Assembly: GCA_015680685.1 (NCBI GenBank)
Contig: MNCI01010786.1
Span: forward strand, 58,913-122,815
Length of the DNA: 63,903 nucleotides
Direction of reading: 5' to 3'
DNA from: Gnetum montanum
Lineage: Eukaryota > Streptophyta > Gnetopsida > Gnetales > Gnetaceae
Positions 21,975-33,893 of the stretch are shown here, one piece after another (the stretch's first letter is position 1; each line of letters starts with the position of its first letter). The position numbers and the translations under genes were made by a program. The notes beneath the pieces are model-generated. The model had not been told where the DNA came from. It saw only the letters and a list, made by a program, of their open reading frames with translations, and did no database searches.

Positions 21975-22840
21975 TGATGAGTCATGTTTTTTCTAGCCTT
22001 GATGTCGGAGCCTTAACATCAAAGCCTTGATATCTAAGCCTTGTATTAGTGCCCCAACATCAAGTACCCAATGTCGCATAGACAACGTTGAAGCCAAGAT
22101 GCAACATCAGATACCCAATGTCACAGGATAAACTTTGGTCTATAAATATAGGGCTCAATATCACGATTTTCATATAGTTTTCAATCAAAGTAGTGGAGCT
22201 TTTGTAGTTTGTTTCCTCTAGAGTTAGAATATTCCTAGTGCATGCCTATAGAGTGAGGTTTGTAATCATATGACATCTTTGTTTGAGTGTGACATAGTTG
22301 GACATGTTACATGATTGACAATAAAGATCAAGATTACTTCCATCATTGTAGCATTCACTTAGACTAATATTATTGCTTTAATTATTTAATATTTTTTTTG
22401 TTAAAAATTTCCATTTATTTTTATTTACTATTTTTTTCATTAAGCATAATACGTACGCCTTAATCACAAGCATTTAAGTACACTTGGCGACCCTAGAAGT
22501 AGTCTCACAAAGTCCAAGATGTGTACAGACAGTTAAGGGTGGATACTCATTGCATATAGGCTAATTTAGATCTTGTTTTCTATCATTCATTAGTATAATT
22601 GATTTATCTCTTTATCATTATTAGAAGTAGCATAGAATTAGGTACAACATCATATGCCTCACTTTGGACTAAACCATACGTAACAAAGCTACCACTAGCC
22701 CAAGTGGGAAGATAGCGAACTGCAATCAAAGCATGACAATCTAGATGCTACAAGTAGTCCCATCCATGGAATTTGACTAGATCATACATGAATGCTTGTG
22801 ATTTGTATGGTTGAACATAGGGGTACCTCACTGTGCATCA
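21975..22840 (+). mobile_element. E8 5' LTR (866 bp)
   Basis: It starts TGATGAGTCATG and ends ACTGTGCATCA, and is followed by a PBS. TATAAATATAGG at 22141 is the likely core promoter; AATAAAG occurs at 22320. Its flank GTAAG has no partner because the 3' end is missing. Confidence 0.88.
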
Positions 22841-22859
22841 TTGGCATCATTGCTAGGGA
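22841..22859 (+). promoter_or_regulatory. Primer binding site (E8)
   Basis: TTGGCATCATTGCTAGGGA, close to the complement of the plant tRNA-Asp 3' end (TGGCGCCGTTGCCGGGGA). Confidence 0.8.
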
Positions 22860-23311
22860 TGGTGCTAGTTATGTTGGTGAGATATATTATACAAGATCAC
22901 TATAAAAGGTCTTAATGATATATCTTTCAAAAATTATTAAATCACACATACCAAGAACAATGTCTCTCTCACACGAAAGTGACTATGTGCTATATAGTGA
23001 ACATGTTCATTGGAGAACTAATGAGATATACAATGAAGAAGATTGGAGTGATCAACCTTATGCAAGGGTTTCTTATGGTCATGACCACTCTGACGATGCT
23101 CAAAGACCACATTCACCATTAGGTAGACAATCTTGGAGGAGATGACTTAAGTCTTGTGCTAGGGGAGGCCTCAAGGCCTAAGACCTCCTCAAAAACTAGA
23201 AATGGTAAATTAAGGGACCCTGAGGAACACCATAGAAGCCATGGCAACTTTTCCAGTTCCCCATCTTCTTCTTTCCCTTGAACATCTAGTTCTGATGAAG
23301 ATGAACATAGG

Positions 23312-24216
23312 TGATGAGTGGCGAGGTACCCCTATACTCAACCATATGAAACGAGCATCGCACGCGCGATCCGGTGAAACTCCGCAGATGGACTAGTTGT
23401 GGCACCTAGATAGTTAGCCTTAGGTCGCAGTTCGCTGTCTTCCCACCTGGACTAGTATTACATTTGTCACGTATGGTTTAGTCCAGATGAGGTGTATGAT
23501 GTGTTCTAATTCTATGCTACTCCTAAAGGTAGTGAAACATAATATTAACTAAGCTAAACTAAGAGGAAAAGGTAAGAAATCTAATCTAGCCTAAGTGCGA
23601 TGAGCAACCGATTCCTTGATCAACCGTACACATCTTGGACCTCGTGCACGACTACCACTGGGACTACCAAGCATAGATCCTAGGTACGCAACTGGGATTA
23701 CCAAGTGCAGATCCCAAATATGCCACTGGGTTACCAAGCGTAGATCCTAGCTACACCACTGGGCTACCAAGTAGTCACACTTAAATAATCGTAATTAAGT
23801 TGTATTCGTTCCGCGTTCTAGGAGTTTAAGGGTGAGAGAGAGAAAATAGTAAATAACATTAAAATAAATAACAGATAAATAAATAACAAAGTGAATTCTA
23901 CAATGATGAAGTAATCTCGATCTTTATTACCAGTCATGTGCGTGTCCAAGTATGGCACACTCGAATAAAGATACCGTACAATTACATTCACCACACTGCG
24001 GGCAGATACAGGAAAAAATCTAACTCTAGAGGGATCAAACTGCCAGAGCTTCGCTACTTCTAAACTGGGATCCCAAACAAGGGAGAGCTGTGTCTTATTT
24101 ATAAATATGGTGGTGGACTACGATATCACGTATGGGATATCGCGAGGGATGCGATATCGCGGCGGACGCGATATCGCGTACGTGATATCGTGGCCTATGC
24201 GAATTGTGTCTCATCA
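23312..24216 (-). mobile_element. Solo LTR in E8 gag, with perfect target duplication
   Basis: 905 bp from TGATGAGTGGCGAGGTACC to GTGTCTCATCA. ATAGG stands on both sides (23307-23311 and 24217-24221), and no internal element sequence remains: the mark of recombination between two LTRs. Compared with the E2 LTR it keeps a GC-richer U3 with CpG-containing words, so it may be younger than its neighbours. The core promoter on the minus strand is at 24097-24106. Confidence 0.95.
24097..24189 (-). promoter_or_regulatory. LTR promoter with five GATATC palindromes
   Basis: GATATC stands at 24122, 24136, 24153, 24170 and 24184, spaced 14, 17, 17 and 14 bp, directly upstream (minus strand) of TATTTATAAATAAG. 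Three sit within longer CG-bearing palindromes such as GCGATATCGC. A symmetric array of this kind suggests a transcription-factor site cluster; that function is inferred. Confidence 0.6.
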
Positions 24217-25030
24217 ATAGGTATAGAGATAGAGCTCCATTAAAGGATTAGACTAAAAATTGAAATCGAACCCATGAGAAAAATCAAAGAGGACACCATG
24301 AACATAGAAATTTTCCTTGTGATTTGTTTAATGATGATGAACCCTTGTTGCCCACTAGGAGCCTAATTCATATCATAGAGGCCGTTAAGATATCTTGCAA
24401 GCATTGCAAAAAAAGTTGTCTACGTAAGCTTGACATGAATAATCTTCCTAAATTTGTAGGAGGCTATGATTTAGAATTGCAACATCATTTACAAGCCTTC
24501 CATGATGCCTGTACATTTTACAACATTGAAAGTGGAGAGTAAAAGCTTAAGCTCTTTCCTAAGACACTAATTGATAAAGTTGAAGTGTGATATGGATCAT
24601 TTTGATAGTGGTCAGCAATGTTGGAACTTTTCAATGAGAGATATCAAATCTATAAGAGAGTGTTCAATTTGAGGAGATAGATCCAAGAGTGGAAACAAGA
24701 ACAACATGAACCCTTGGACATGGCCTTACATAGATATTATGTCTTACTGAATCATTGTCAAGGCCGTGGTTTCTTTGAGGAAGAGCAACTTTACCACATC
24801 ATAGATGGGCTTCGTAATGAAACAAGGGCAACCCTTGGGATGTATGCCCTAGGGGAACTATACAAGCTCCAAGCCCATTAGATCAAAGAGATCATAGAGC
24901 ATATGGAAAAAGAAAAAGGAGAAATGTGTAAATGGGAGAATGTCGAAAAACATCAATGGGACCTGACTCTTTAATCGAAGGAGGTCCAAATTTATGGGAA
25001 GGGAAATGAAACTACCTTTGATAAGGTGAT

Positions 25031-26690
25031 GTATTTCTTGAAATTAATCAAGGCTTCATATCATTGAGAGGTCCTTGTGCATCATCATCTGTGCGAGCAT
25101 CAACAGAAACAGAAAAGAGAATGCAGAAATGCAAAAGCCAGCAAACATAAACAATAGACAGAGCTATTTGGGTTGGGGAGGACGAGGAGGCCATTGTAGC
25201 ATGAAGCTCTGAATGGGAAAAATACATAACATGGATATCAAAATATTTCGGTTAAGCTCAGTTTAAGTAACTGAGCAAGGTTACTGACTTTCGTCACAAA
25301 TCTTTTGCAGAATTTTCCCAACCACCAACAATGGAAAGGATGAACAAACTTGAGCAGGTAATTCAACTCTGTCTTATGCAGAAGATTCCATTCGAACGGA
25401 TTATTTATGCGTTTTATTTCATTTCATTCCAAGGGAGTAGGCCACACGTAACGTTGTTGTGCTGTTGGGGTTTGATATCCGTCGCTAACCATTACAGTAA
25501 AATTATGATGTGTGTATTGTGATTACGACACCATAACAGCATAATTTGTTTAACATGTTTAACATGATACTCTGTTGTAGGTAAGTGAGCAATGACTTGA
25601 AAGTGACACCTTGTTTTCAGGTATTTGCATGTCTATATCTAAAGCCATTACCATAAAAATAATTAAAAGAAAGTGATTCACAAGTCTTTGCAAAGTCAAG
25701 CAAGTAATGGGGCAATGCATTTCCTTGTTTTTATCCCTTCTTTGGTGCTTAGTCAAGTCTATCTTTATTTTTCATATAAACATGTAATATTTGTCTTATA
25801 GGTATTTGGAAGCAGTAAAACTTTATTTCATTTCATTATTGTTCAAATGTAAACATCTGCTACTGTTATTCTTCTGCGTTACTGAGGATACCAGAGCCAT
25901 GTGTGTCAACTGATTAGGTTGTTCAATCACTTCAGAGAACGGCATGAGTGCATCGATTCCCATTGGTTTCAGCACCTGTGCTGCTGCTCCTCAAATCTGA
26001 AGTTATGACCTGCAGTGGGAGGAGCAGTGAGTACGCTCCGGATGGTATGTAATTATGTATATATACGGAATAATGTTAAACGAAAATGGGTGGGTGACTG
26101 GGTGGATGTATAATGCCTCCAACTTAGTATATAGGGTGTTACTACTAGGTTTTGAATATGGTATCTCTCCGTACAAATTTTGTTAATGGTGGCTAGTGAC
26201 TGCTTTGTTCACAGTCCCAAACAGTTTCAAATAAATTCATTTTAAGTGGTTACTGTCTCTACACATGCTTTGGAATAGCTTCAATTGGTATTTATGGAGC
26301 TTATGACTTAATATATATTATGTTTTATTGGGATAGCTAAAGTGTGATACAAACGTTAATGCTTCAAGGCTATTGAATGTGGTTGAAAATGACAAAATGA
26401 AAAAAAAAGGCCTAACCTCAACAATCACCAATAATAAAAAGGAGCGTAAGAAAACTTCCAAGTTTGAAACCTTACAAATCATGAGAGCTGCCTTCTGCTT
26501 CTATTTATTAGGTTTGCTGATAAATTCCGGTGTCTCAACCTCATGTCTTTTTATGGTAGAGCTTGGAAAGTTACATTAGTTATAACAAAATACGTTAATT
26601 AGAAAAAGATTTTATTGATAGTTTCCTTATAAAAGCTTAAACTATCAAATAACTGTTCCGATCAGCTAAAGTAATCCTACATGCCATGAA
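25031..26690 (+). other. No recognised gene or element
   Basis: Single-copy-looking, AT-rich sequence. A few pieces resemble short exons: AG at 25312-25313, an open 47-bp piece, then GTAATT at about 25361, and a frame ending GFSTCAAAPQI at about 26000. None is supported well enough to call. A segment at about 25720-25800 has a diverged second copy at about 30360-30440. Confidence 0.4.
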
Positions 26691-27260
26691 TGAATTTGTT
26701 GGGGCCAAAATTGTAGATGACTTTGATAGCTTGGTTTAGTTGTTCTATCTCCATTTTATCCATATTTGACATTATTAATTCTGCATTTAAATCCTTGACC
26801 CCAGAATCTATTATAGCTTTTTAACTATTTCTTCCAAAGCCACACTTATTTTCACACAAGCTTTCTCATGGCACTTTTTGATTGTTCAATCTCCATTATA
26901 ATTTTAAAAGCTATCATCATGGTGCTATTGAGCAATTCCATTTTATGGATAGGAAAAGCATCTCCCATCCCTAGAACTATTGCTACTAATAATCGATCTC
27001 TAACAAAAAATGCTTCATATGTGATTTTTTGTTGTTTAATCCTATGACATTAGTTATTTACCACAACAATCCATTTCTTCTAGTATTGGAGCTTAGAAAC
27101 AAATTCTTGGAAGCTAGGTAACTATATAGAAGTTTGATCTATACCTTTTTCTTTTCTAGCTACCTTCCTCCAATTCTAGTTGAATTCCTATTGCATGGTC
27201 TTCTAGCTATTCATCTTTGTCTTTAATCAAGGCTTTTTTTTTAGAAAGTGAAATTTTCAT
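26690..27260 (-). pseudogene. Decayed reading frame, unidentified
   Basis: One minus-strand frame stays partly open with Lys/Glu-rich and hydrophobic stretches such as AFFVRDRLLVAIVLGMGDAF and KMELLNSTMMIAFKIIMEIE. It has about ten stops. It may be the relic of a coiled-coil protein or another retroelement gag; I do not recognise it. Confidence 0.3.
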
Positions 27261-28834
27261 ATCTTTATTTTGAGCTTCCATGTTGTTGATGCATAGATTT
27301 TGGATGTTCCAACACTTGGAAAAAGAAAAACTTGTTTAAGGAGACTATTGCCTAGGGTGACTCCCGTATGGGTATGAAACCCGAAAATAGTCTCAGCTGA
27401 AAAGGTCTCTATAACATTTCAAAAAAAAGTAAATTAAATTGAAAATTTGGAAGAATTTAAATTGAATACTTTGTTGAAAATACAGTAACCAATAAATTTT
27501 AAATTTTTCCCTAATTTCCCATGACTACTACTAGGTTGTCATGGTTGATGGTGCCCACTATCGGGTAGGAAGATCCCAACCATCACTGGAGAGGGAGACC
27601 TACTACATGTTTCCATCATTCCATGTAGGGGGAGAGAGAGAGAAAGAGAGAGACCCTTGATATCTACCACTTGCTTGCTAGTAGAGCATGCTGCTAGTTG
27701 CCACGTTGTTGGTGGGGAAGGGAGGAGAGAGAGAGAGATGCCACCGCCATTCTATCAACCACATGTGCTATTACCATTGTTGACTATCACAACCATTGCT
27801 AATTACCACATGAGCTACTACTAATGAGCATCTGTAGCTTCCACTATTGGTGTTAGTCAATGTCCACGTGAGTCATCAACTGCCATTTGTGCAAAGAACT
27901 TGCGATGCACCGCCTACATTAGAGCCTGCAAAATGTCATTGCCAATCATTGTTTGCGTAGCTCTATCATTGCTGACTATCATTTGAGCCATGCATCAAAC
28001 ATCTGAGGCCATCACTCTATTGCAACCTGCTATTTCAATTCATGCCTTTATTTCATTGTTCATGTGCTTGTTGTGCTACTGCCAACTCTTGTTCATGAAT
28101 AGTCAATGCACATTAGTTGCAACTAACTACCACTTGCCACCTATCATCCACATTCGTCATTAGTCACAACCACTGCCACCACATGCTATTGCACACTACT
28201 GATGTGTGCTACTAATGTGCACCTAATTTTCATCTCCTAGTTGCCACATGTTGGTTAAGGTGGGAGGAGAGGAAGGGAGGGCTCATGTTTCCAAGATAAA
28301 GAGAAACTATTGTCTGCTGGTTCCTCACCGAAGAGGGGAGTCCTCAATTATCCTAGGCAGTCACCATCACTATGTGAGAAGGGGAGGAAGAAAATAGAAC
28401 CTCACACACCTCACAACTTTTAACGCATCGTTGTCTACCATACAGATCCTCCACTACTAGCCACCATTCACTACACCATGCGTTGCTACTTCAGACTTGC
28501 AAAAGGAAGGGCTCAATCTTAGTTGTTTCCATTCATGCCACATTGTCCACCTGCCATGTAGCTTGTGCCCTCCTACTGCAAGAAAGTGAGGGAAGGCTGA
28601 GAGATCCATTCTCCTATTGATTACATTGCCTACCATCATTATGTGCCACTGTCACTATTGTAGTTCATAGTTCTATTTATCATCGTCTACTAGGGAAGGG
28701 AGCAGAGAGAGAGAGAGAGAGATGCTGCTACTGTCTACTTTGCATGTTGTAGAGACATCGTTCGTAGCCTTTGTTTCCTAGCACACATGTCATTCTGTCT
28801 ACCACATGCATTGTCAAAGAGAGGACAGGCTAGA
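27261..28834 (+). other. Low-complexity CCA/CAT-rich intergenic DNA
   Basis: No credible frame. GA microsatellites lie at 27628-27650, 27724-27738 and 28703-28722, and CCACCAT/CTACCA-type words recur throughout. Confidence 0.6.
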
Positions 28835-29021
28835 CCCCAATGAGAGAGAGGCTGGCCCCCAATGTGAGAGAGAAGCTTGCCCCTAATGAAAGAGAGGTTG
28901 GCCTCCAATGTGAGAGAGAAGCTGGTCCTCGATGAGAGAGAGGGTGGCCCCCAATGTGAAAGAGGGGTTGGCCCCTGATGAGAGAGAGGTTGGCCCCTAA
29001 TGTAAGAGAGAAGTTGGCCCC
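28835..29021 (+). repeat. Minisatellite of alternating 22- and 24-bp units
   Basis: Eight degenerate units of CCCC(A/T)ATG(T)(G/A)AGAGAG(A)GGTTGG. Units with and without the extra AATGTGAGAGAGAAG form alternate, so the true repeat is a dimer of about 46 bp, four copies. Confidence 0.85.
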
Positions 29022-30780
29022 AATCTTCTCCCTCTACCTCTCCCTTTTTTTCTTCTTTTATAGTAGCTTGTTTGGCAATTTTAAATGTGCATGCCCCATG
29101 TCAATTTTGGTTACCACCTATTGTCAATTACTACAATTGTAACTTTCATGTTAATGGTTACCACCACTTACTCAGTGTAACTGCCACCATGTCCCACTTC
29201 AGCCACCACCTTCATAACTCCTGCCACTATCACCATGTTCTCTACCATGTCCACCATCAGTTACAAACATGTCCCATGTCTCTGTGTTACGCATGTAACT
29301 CCTAGCACCACCACCATTGATTATGCCACCTGTACGATCATTGCATAACCCACATTCTACACCACCCATGTCATTACATCCATGCCATCATGGCGTGGCA
29401 AAATAATCATTGCCACAAGCTTGCCATTATGAATCAGGCCCCAAGGAATTCTTATACAAATTAGCTTTCTTTGTGCTTAGTGCTAGGGGATTAGGCTTGT
29501 TGACCATGGCCCCATGCCTAGCATGGGTGATGTTGGCATCAACATATGGAGTAAGCCCTACTCTTAGCCTTTTGTTATCTTCATTTTGCATTCCACCACT
29601 GATATTTTTCATCTTTTTTCACATCAATTCCTCCTTTGACTTCATATATTATCTTTATAATATTTTTAATGATTTCTCTTCTTTCTTTTTCTGATTTTCC
29701 TTCTAAGGTTATGGAATATTCATAATATCAACAAACAAAATGACAAATCCCAATTAGTAGCTAAGATATATGAAGGTAATTTGTCAATGAAGATTGATGA
29801 CCACAACCATGTCAAATTTTAAAATTTAAAATGAGAAATAATCAACACATCAAATTTTAAATTTTAAAATGAAAAACAATGAACACAAACAATGCAAAAA
29901 TGAGAATGAAGACTAAAAAAGAAAATGAGATTCTACATCTCAAACCAGAGTAGGACCTATGATGAGGTACTTTCACATTAGCCTCTTAATTCAATTTATA
30001 CATATGATTGTTTCTATCTATAGCATGGAATGAGTTAGGAACTATCTTCTTTATAACTAGAGACTACTAGAGAGGTTGGAATGAATATTTCTAGATAAAT
30101 ATTTAACATCAACCCTTTACTTTGAAAAACCATTTATCCTACATTCCTGATTATGAATGAAAACTCTTTTTAGATTTGTAAATACAAAAATTCTATTTTA
30201 ATTTTAAAAGAAGGTGAAAATAAGAAAACCCATACTTGAAGCAATACAACTCTGTTTCTATCACAAGCCCTTGAAGATGAGATATATGTGTTTTTTTCTT
30301 GTGCTATGACTACCCATTTAAGATAATGTTATAATGTTATAGCAAAAACCCCATATAATTTGTTTTTGATGCCTTCATTGGTGCTTGGTCAATTTGTAGA
30401 GTCTATCTTTATTTTTTATAAAAATTTAATATCTATCCAATAGATTGTATGTGTCTTCGTACATACTAAAGCTTCATTACATAAGCAACAAGAACATTTT
30501 ACAACCAAAAAATAAATGATGCTATTGGAAAATCAAAATCTCCTTCCTTCAAATGAGGTATTCCAAAATCAAGGATCTTGGAAGTCATATCATCATCCAA
30601 TAATGTTGTTGATCATGAACATTCCTATGCCTGACATGGAGTCATGACTTAATAAGTGGTTCTATCATTGGAGCATAGATTAATGTTCAAACTAGTCTTT
30701 AACTCTAGGTATAGCATCTTGCATAATAAGTGATACAATTCATTTAAGGTGATCAAGCTATTTTTGATTTATTAATATTA
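29022..30780 (+). other. Intergenic DNA, no gene seen
   Basis: ORFs at 29072-29305 (His/Cys-rich) and 29410-29694 (Phe-rich) follow base composition and match nothing I know. From 29700 the sequence is AT-rich with short direct repeats (AAATTTTAAAATTTAAAATGA near 29817 and 29851). Confidence 0.5.
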
Positions 30781-30855
30781 TTAATTATTAATCAAGTTTG
30801 AGTTAGCAATTGCTATTATGCTATGTAAGAAGCTTGATTGGCAAGATGTTATGAT
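30781..30855 (+). other. Flank of E5, second copy of the E6 flank
   Basis: Matches 15470-15550, including the last bases ATGAT before TGATGAG. The short frame ELAIAIMLCKKLDWQDVM is kept. Confidence 0.75.
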
Positions 30856-31714
30856 TGATGAGTAGTGGAGCATCTAGCACCCAACCATATGAGATGCAAG
30901 TGTTCATGCACAATCTCAGTCAAACTTCATAGATAAGGACATGTGATTATAGCAATAATTGATTAGCATTCATGATCGTTGTCTTCCCATGTCAGTTACT
31001 AAAATCAATGTGTATGGTTGAACTCACGGTAAGGTATATGATATTAATGTTGAACTGGCCATTAGGTTCCTAGTAAACATGAAGTGAAAGTAAAGGTTTC
31101 TAAATCTAAATGATGGTAAATAAATCTAAAATAGCCTATAAAATGAGTAGCTGATTTTGATCTTCTAGTCACACCTAGGACTTCGTACAAGGATTACCAA
31201 GTACCTCACTATTAGGTGTACCAAGTGATAGTACTACTAGGTTACCAAGCAGTTACACTTATGTGCTCGAGATTAGTCATACATATTTTTCTTAGCAACA
31301 TTAAAAGTAAATTTTACGTAATCATAAACATTAATTAGGAAAATAATACATAGTAAACTAATTGGAAACAAAAATAAAACTAAGTGTTGCTATAATGATG
31401 TAGAGCAATCTTAATCTTTATTGCTAGTCATGCAATGCATTCAAGTACAACACACTTGAATAAATATTTTGTTCAATTACAAAACATCACACTGTGAGCA
31501 CACACTGCTAAGTATTGAATTCAAGAAAACAAACTAAAGGAGTTCTGTTACTATGCTATCAAATCTACTGCGAATTTGTGCACCTAAGTGTTACTTATAT
31601 AGGTTGGCTTGCACCTCGTGATATCATTTATACAATAACACATGTTGAGATACGATAAAGTATCTATGAAATTGTAGATATGATATTGTTGTTGTGAAAA
31701 AATTTGATTTATCA
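30856..31714 (-). mobile_element. E5 3' LTR (859 bp)
   Basis: It runs from TGATGAGTAGTGGAGCATC to AATTTGATTTATCA and is followed by the PPT. It is very close to the LTRs of E6 (shared words such as CTAGTAAACATGAAGTGAAA). Confidence 0.9.
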
Positions 31715-31760
31715 GACCCCCACAATTAACTGAAAACTTATCCTCGAGTTAAAACAAAAT
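31715..31760 (-). promoter_or_regulatory. PPT and conserved 3' UTR (E5)
   Basis: The minus strand reads CTCGAGGATAAGTTTTCAGT and TTGTGGGGGTC before the LTR, as in E2 (14579-14611). Confidence 0.8.
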
Positions 31761-31929
31761 GAGGATGGAGTTTCTTACAAAATTAGGAGGTAGATTTACA
31801 TGACACTGACTTCTATATACATGACTCTCTAGTTCCATAGTGGAGTTTACAAAAATGAACACATAATATGACAATTTTGACAAAAAATGAAAAAAAAAAA
31901 TCTGGAAAGGTTTAGTGTAGCCTTATGTT

Positions 31930-32990
31930 GTTCTAGGTGGAGGTGGCTCTTCCATTGGTTTCTTCCCCTTGTCATCAGGCTTCCTAAATTGTTATCTATT
32001 TAGGACTACCTACAACTTCTCTTCTTTTGTTCTTGGATTGTGAACCATCCATGCTGATGAACCGATGTTTGATGGATTTGGTATGTTCCACGAACATGGT
32101 AGTTGTAGAAACATCTAATTGGCTTTAACATACCACACCACAAATTATCATCTCTCTTCTTCAAAAGCTCTGGTCTTTTCTCTAAGTTCATGGTAGTCTA
32201 TTAATCTTCTAGCTAGATTCACTGCTACATCTTTTTGCCCCTGGTAGCAGCCCTAACTGCTTTTAGCTCTGAGTTTGCTACTTTATGTTTTTGTAGAGAA
32301 TCTTTTCTATCTGCAAAATCCTTCTTGTACAAGGCATAGGTGGCTACTACTTCTTGTTCTAGCTTGTTTCTGGGCCTACCTATTCTTAAGATGGCCAAAT
32401 TAGCATAACGAATGTTTCCTAACACCATGTAAATTTTTAAATCCTCTATCTGTAGGTCTTTATTTTTCACTTTTGCTTGATAGGTCTAGGCTATGCTATC
32501 CAAGATGGGTTACCAATCAGGATTTTATGCTACAATAGAATTGATCTTGGCCTTTGCCATCTAGATATCTTTCTCATTTATCTACTTGTACATGCCCACT
32601 TGGTCTTGGAAGTGTTCTTTGAGCCTTTCATGTTTCTTAGCCTCATTTTTCCATGTGTTGATTGCAATATCTAATTTCTATTGGATGATGCATACCTCCT
32701 TCATAGAGAGGATTCTGTTTTCTCTTGTGAGGTGGCTCATATCTTGGTTGATCCTCATCAGCTGTTCTCTCAACTAATGGATACTTTGTTGTAAAATGGC
32801 TTGACATATTAGTTCTTACATCTATTTTAATGTAGCTTAGTTTGCATTTTCTAGGCTTGTTGTGATTGTAAAGTATATATATGTATATATATATATTGGT
32901 TTTATTGTATATTATATCTATTGAAGCAAAAATTTTGGCCTCAAGAAAACTTAATGCATAGCACACAAAAGTGCATAATTTTATAAGGGT
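31930..32990 (-). pseudogene. ORF3 copy D (E5), C-terminal part
   Basis: The open part 32470-32225 reads NIRYANLAILRIGRPRNKLE and VVATYALYKKDFADRKDSLQ, matching NLRYENLAMLTARRLQSELE and QVATSYSLYEGEF of copy A (about 120-10). Upstream coiled-coil sequence extends to about 32990, where E4 enters. A (TA)n microsatellite at 32872-32898 interrupts it. Confidence 0.7.
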
Positions 32991-33000
32991 TTTGCCTAGG

Positions 33001-33893
33001 TGATGAGCAATGAGTAGACTCTACATCCAACCATACAAATCACTAAGCACTCACATGCGATTTGGTCAAATTCTGTGGACTTATAGCCTTCTAAGTACAC
33101 TAGTCTCTAGGAGGTGAAACTAACTATTGCAACTGTTGTCTTTCCAATTACACTTGTGAAATGAGAAGATATGGTTAAGTGCAACTAAGGCATATGATTT
33201 TTATCATTTTTTGTTTTTTATGTTCTAGGTTGCTTTTGAATAAAGAATAAAGAATTATATATTTAATTGTTAATTTACTCTAACTAACTAACACTTAATA
33301 ATACTAGCATAAGCATCCATTTCCACTTGTTGTACACATCTTGAACACATTTAACGCTACTAGGTTATCAAATGTTAAGCATTACTAGGATTAGCAAGTG
33401 CCAAGTGTATGCTCAAAGAGGTCATACTTATGTGCTTAATTAATCACTGTTTAATCTTTCTTAATTTATCTTAATTTAATTACTTTAATTAATTAAAGCA
33501 TTAAAGGAAATTTCTTAAAATATTAAATGCATAAAAGAAATAATTAATCTTTTCTAAAGTGCTACAAGGTTTATCAAACGTTTATTTTTATTACTGCACG
33601 CACTATAGTGTTCATGTATAATAGTGCTCAAATAAAGATTTGTACACTCTTTAACTCCTACTACATGCACTTAGAAAAATATGCTAACTTTCAAGTGGAA
33701 AAACTACTAGAGTTTTGCTACAACTATAATACTTATGCATAAATGTAGTTGGTGAGCATGTATTTATAGGTGAAACAGGGAGCCTTGTCAATGGGTACAT
33801 GTGAACAGGTTAAACCTTATGTTGATAAGATCCCATTGAAAAAGGTGCATTGATGGCAATTAGTCGATGTGGCCAAACAATGACACTTCATCA
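33001..33893 (-). mobile_element. E4 3' LTR (893 bp)
   Basis: It runs from TGATGAGCAATGAGTAGAC to ATGACACTTCATCA. The minus-strand core promoter CTATAAATACATG lies near 33763, and A/T-rich stretches (33230-33560) have replaced part of R/U5. The PPT follows at 33894-33904. Confidence 0.88.

Larger units (their letters stand above)
21975..25030 (+). mobile_element. E8: family A element, 5' LTR and partial gag
   Basis: 5' LTR (21975-22840), PBS and gag follow in order. Gag is split by a solo LTR (23312-24216). Homology to other gags ends at about 25030 (around TTTGATAAGGTGATG), where sequence unlike any element begins; the rest of the element is lost. Confidence 0.85.
22962..25030 (+). pseudogene. 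Gag (E8), interrupted
   Basis: Probable start MSLSHESDYVLYSEHVHWR at 22962, 103 bp after the PBS. The Ser/Asp/His-rich linker reaches 23311, where the solo LTR enters; it resumes at 24222. MNNLPKFVGGYDLELQHHLQ (about 24440) matches the IPWFEGGYNADPQHHLQ block of E2. YHIIDGLRNETRATLGMY (about 24795) is the capsid signature. It stops at FDKVM, the residues before the NRKTL motif in other copies. Confidence 0.8.
30856..33000 (-). mobile_element. E5: family A element, 3' LTR and ORF3 end
   Basis: On the minus strand ORF3 (about 32990-31930), the 3' UTR, the PPT and the 3' LTR (31714-30856) follow in order. At 33001 the element is interrupted by the LTR end of E4. Its upstream part is therefore expected beyond E4, outside the window. 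Confidence 0.8.

Noticed and set aside
21977-22840. tRNA genes suggested by the tRNA-Asp-like words
   Set aside because: The 18-bp matches stand directly after LTR ends and are primer sites; no cloverleaf surrounds them.
25290-26010. Exon-like pieces with AG and GT borders
   Set aside because: Borders of this quality are expected by chance; no two pieces join into a recognisable protein.
29410-29694. 94-codon ORF with a hydrophobic end
   Set aside because: Isolated, Phe-rich by composition, no start context, no match known to me.
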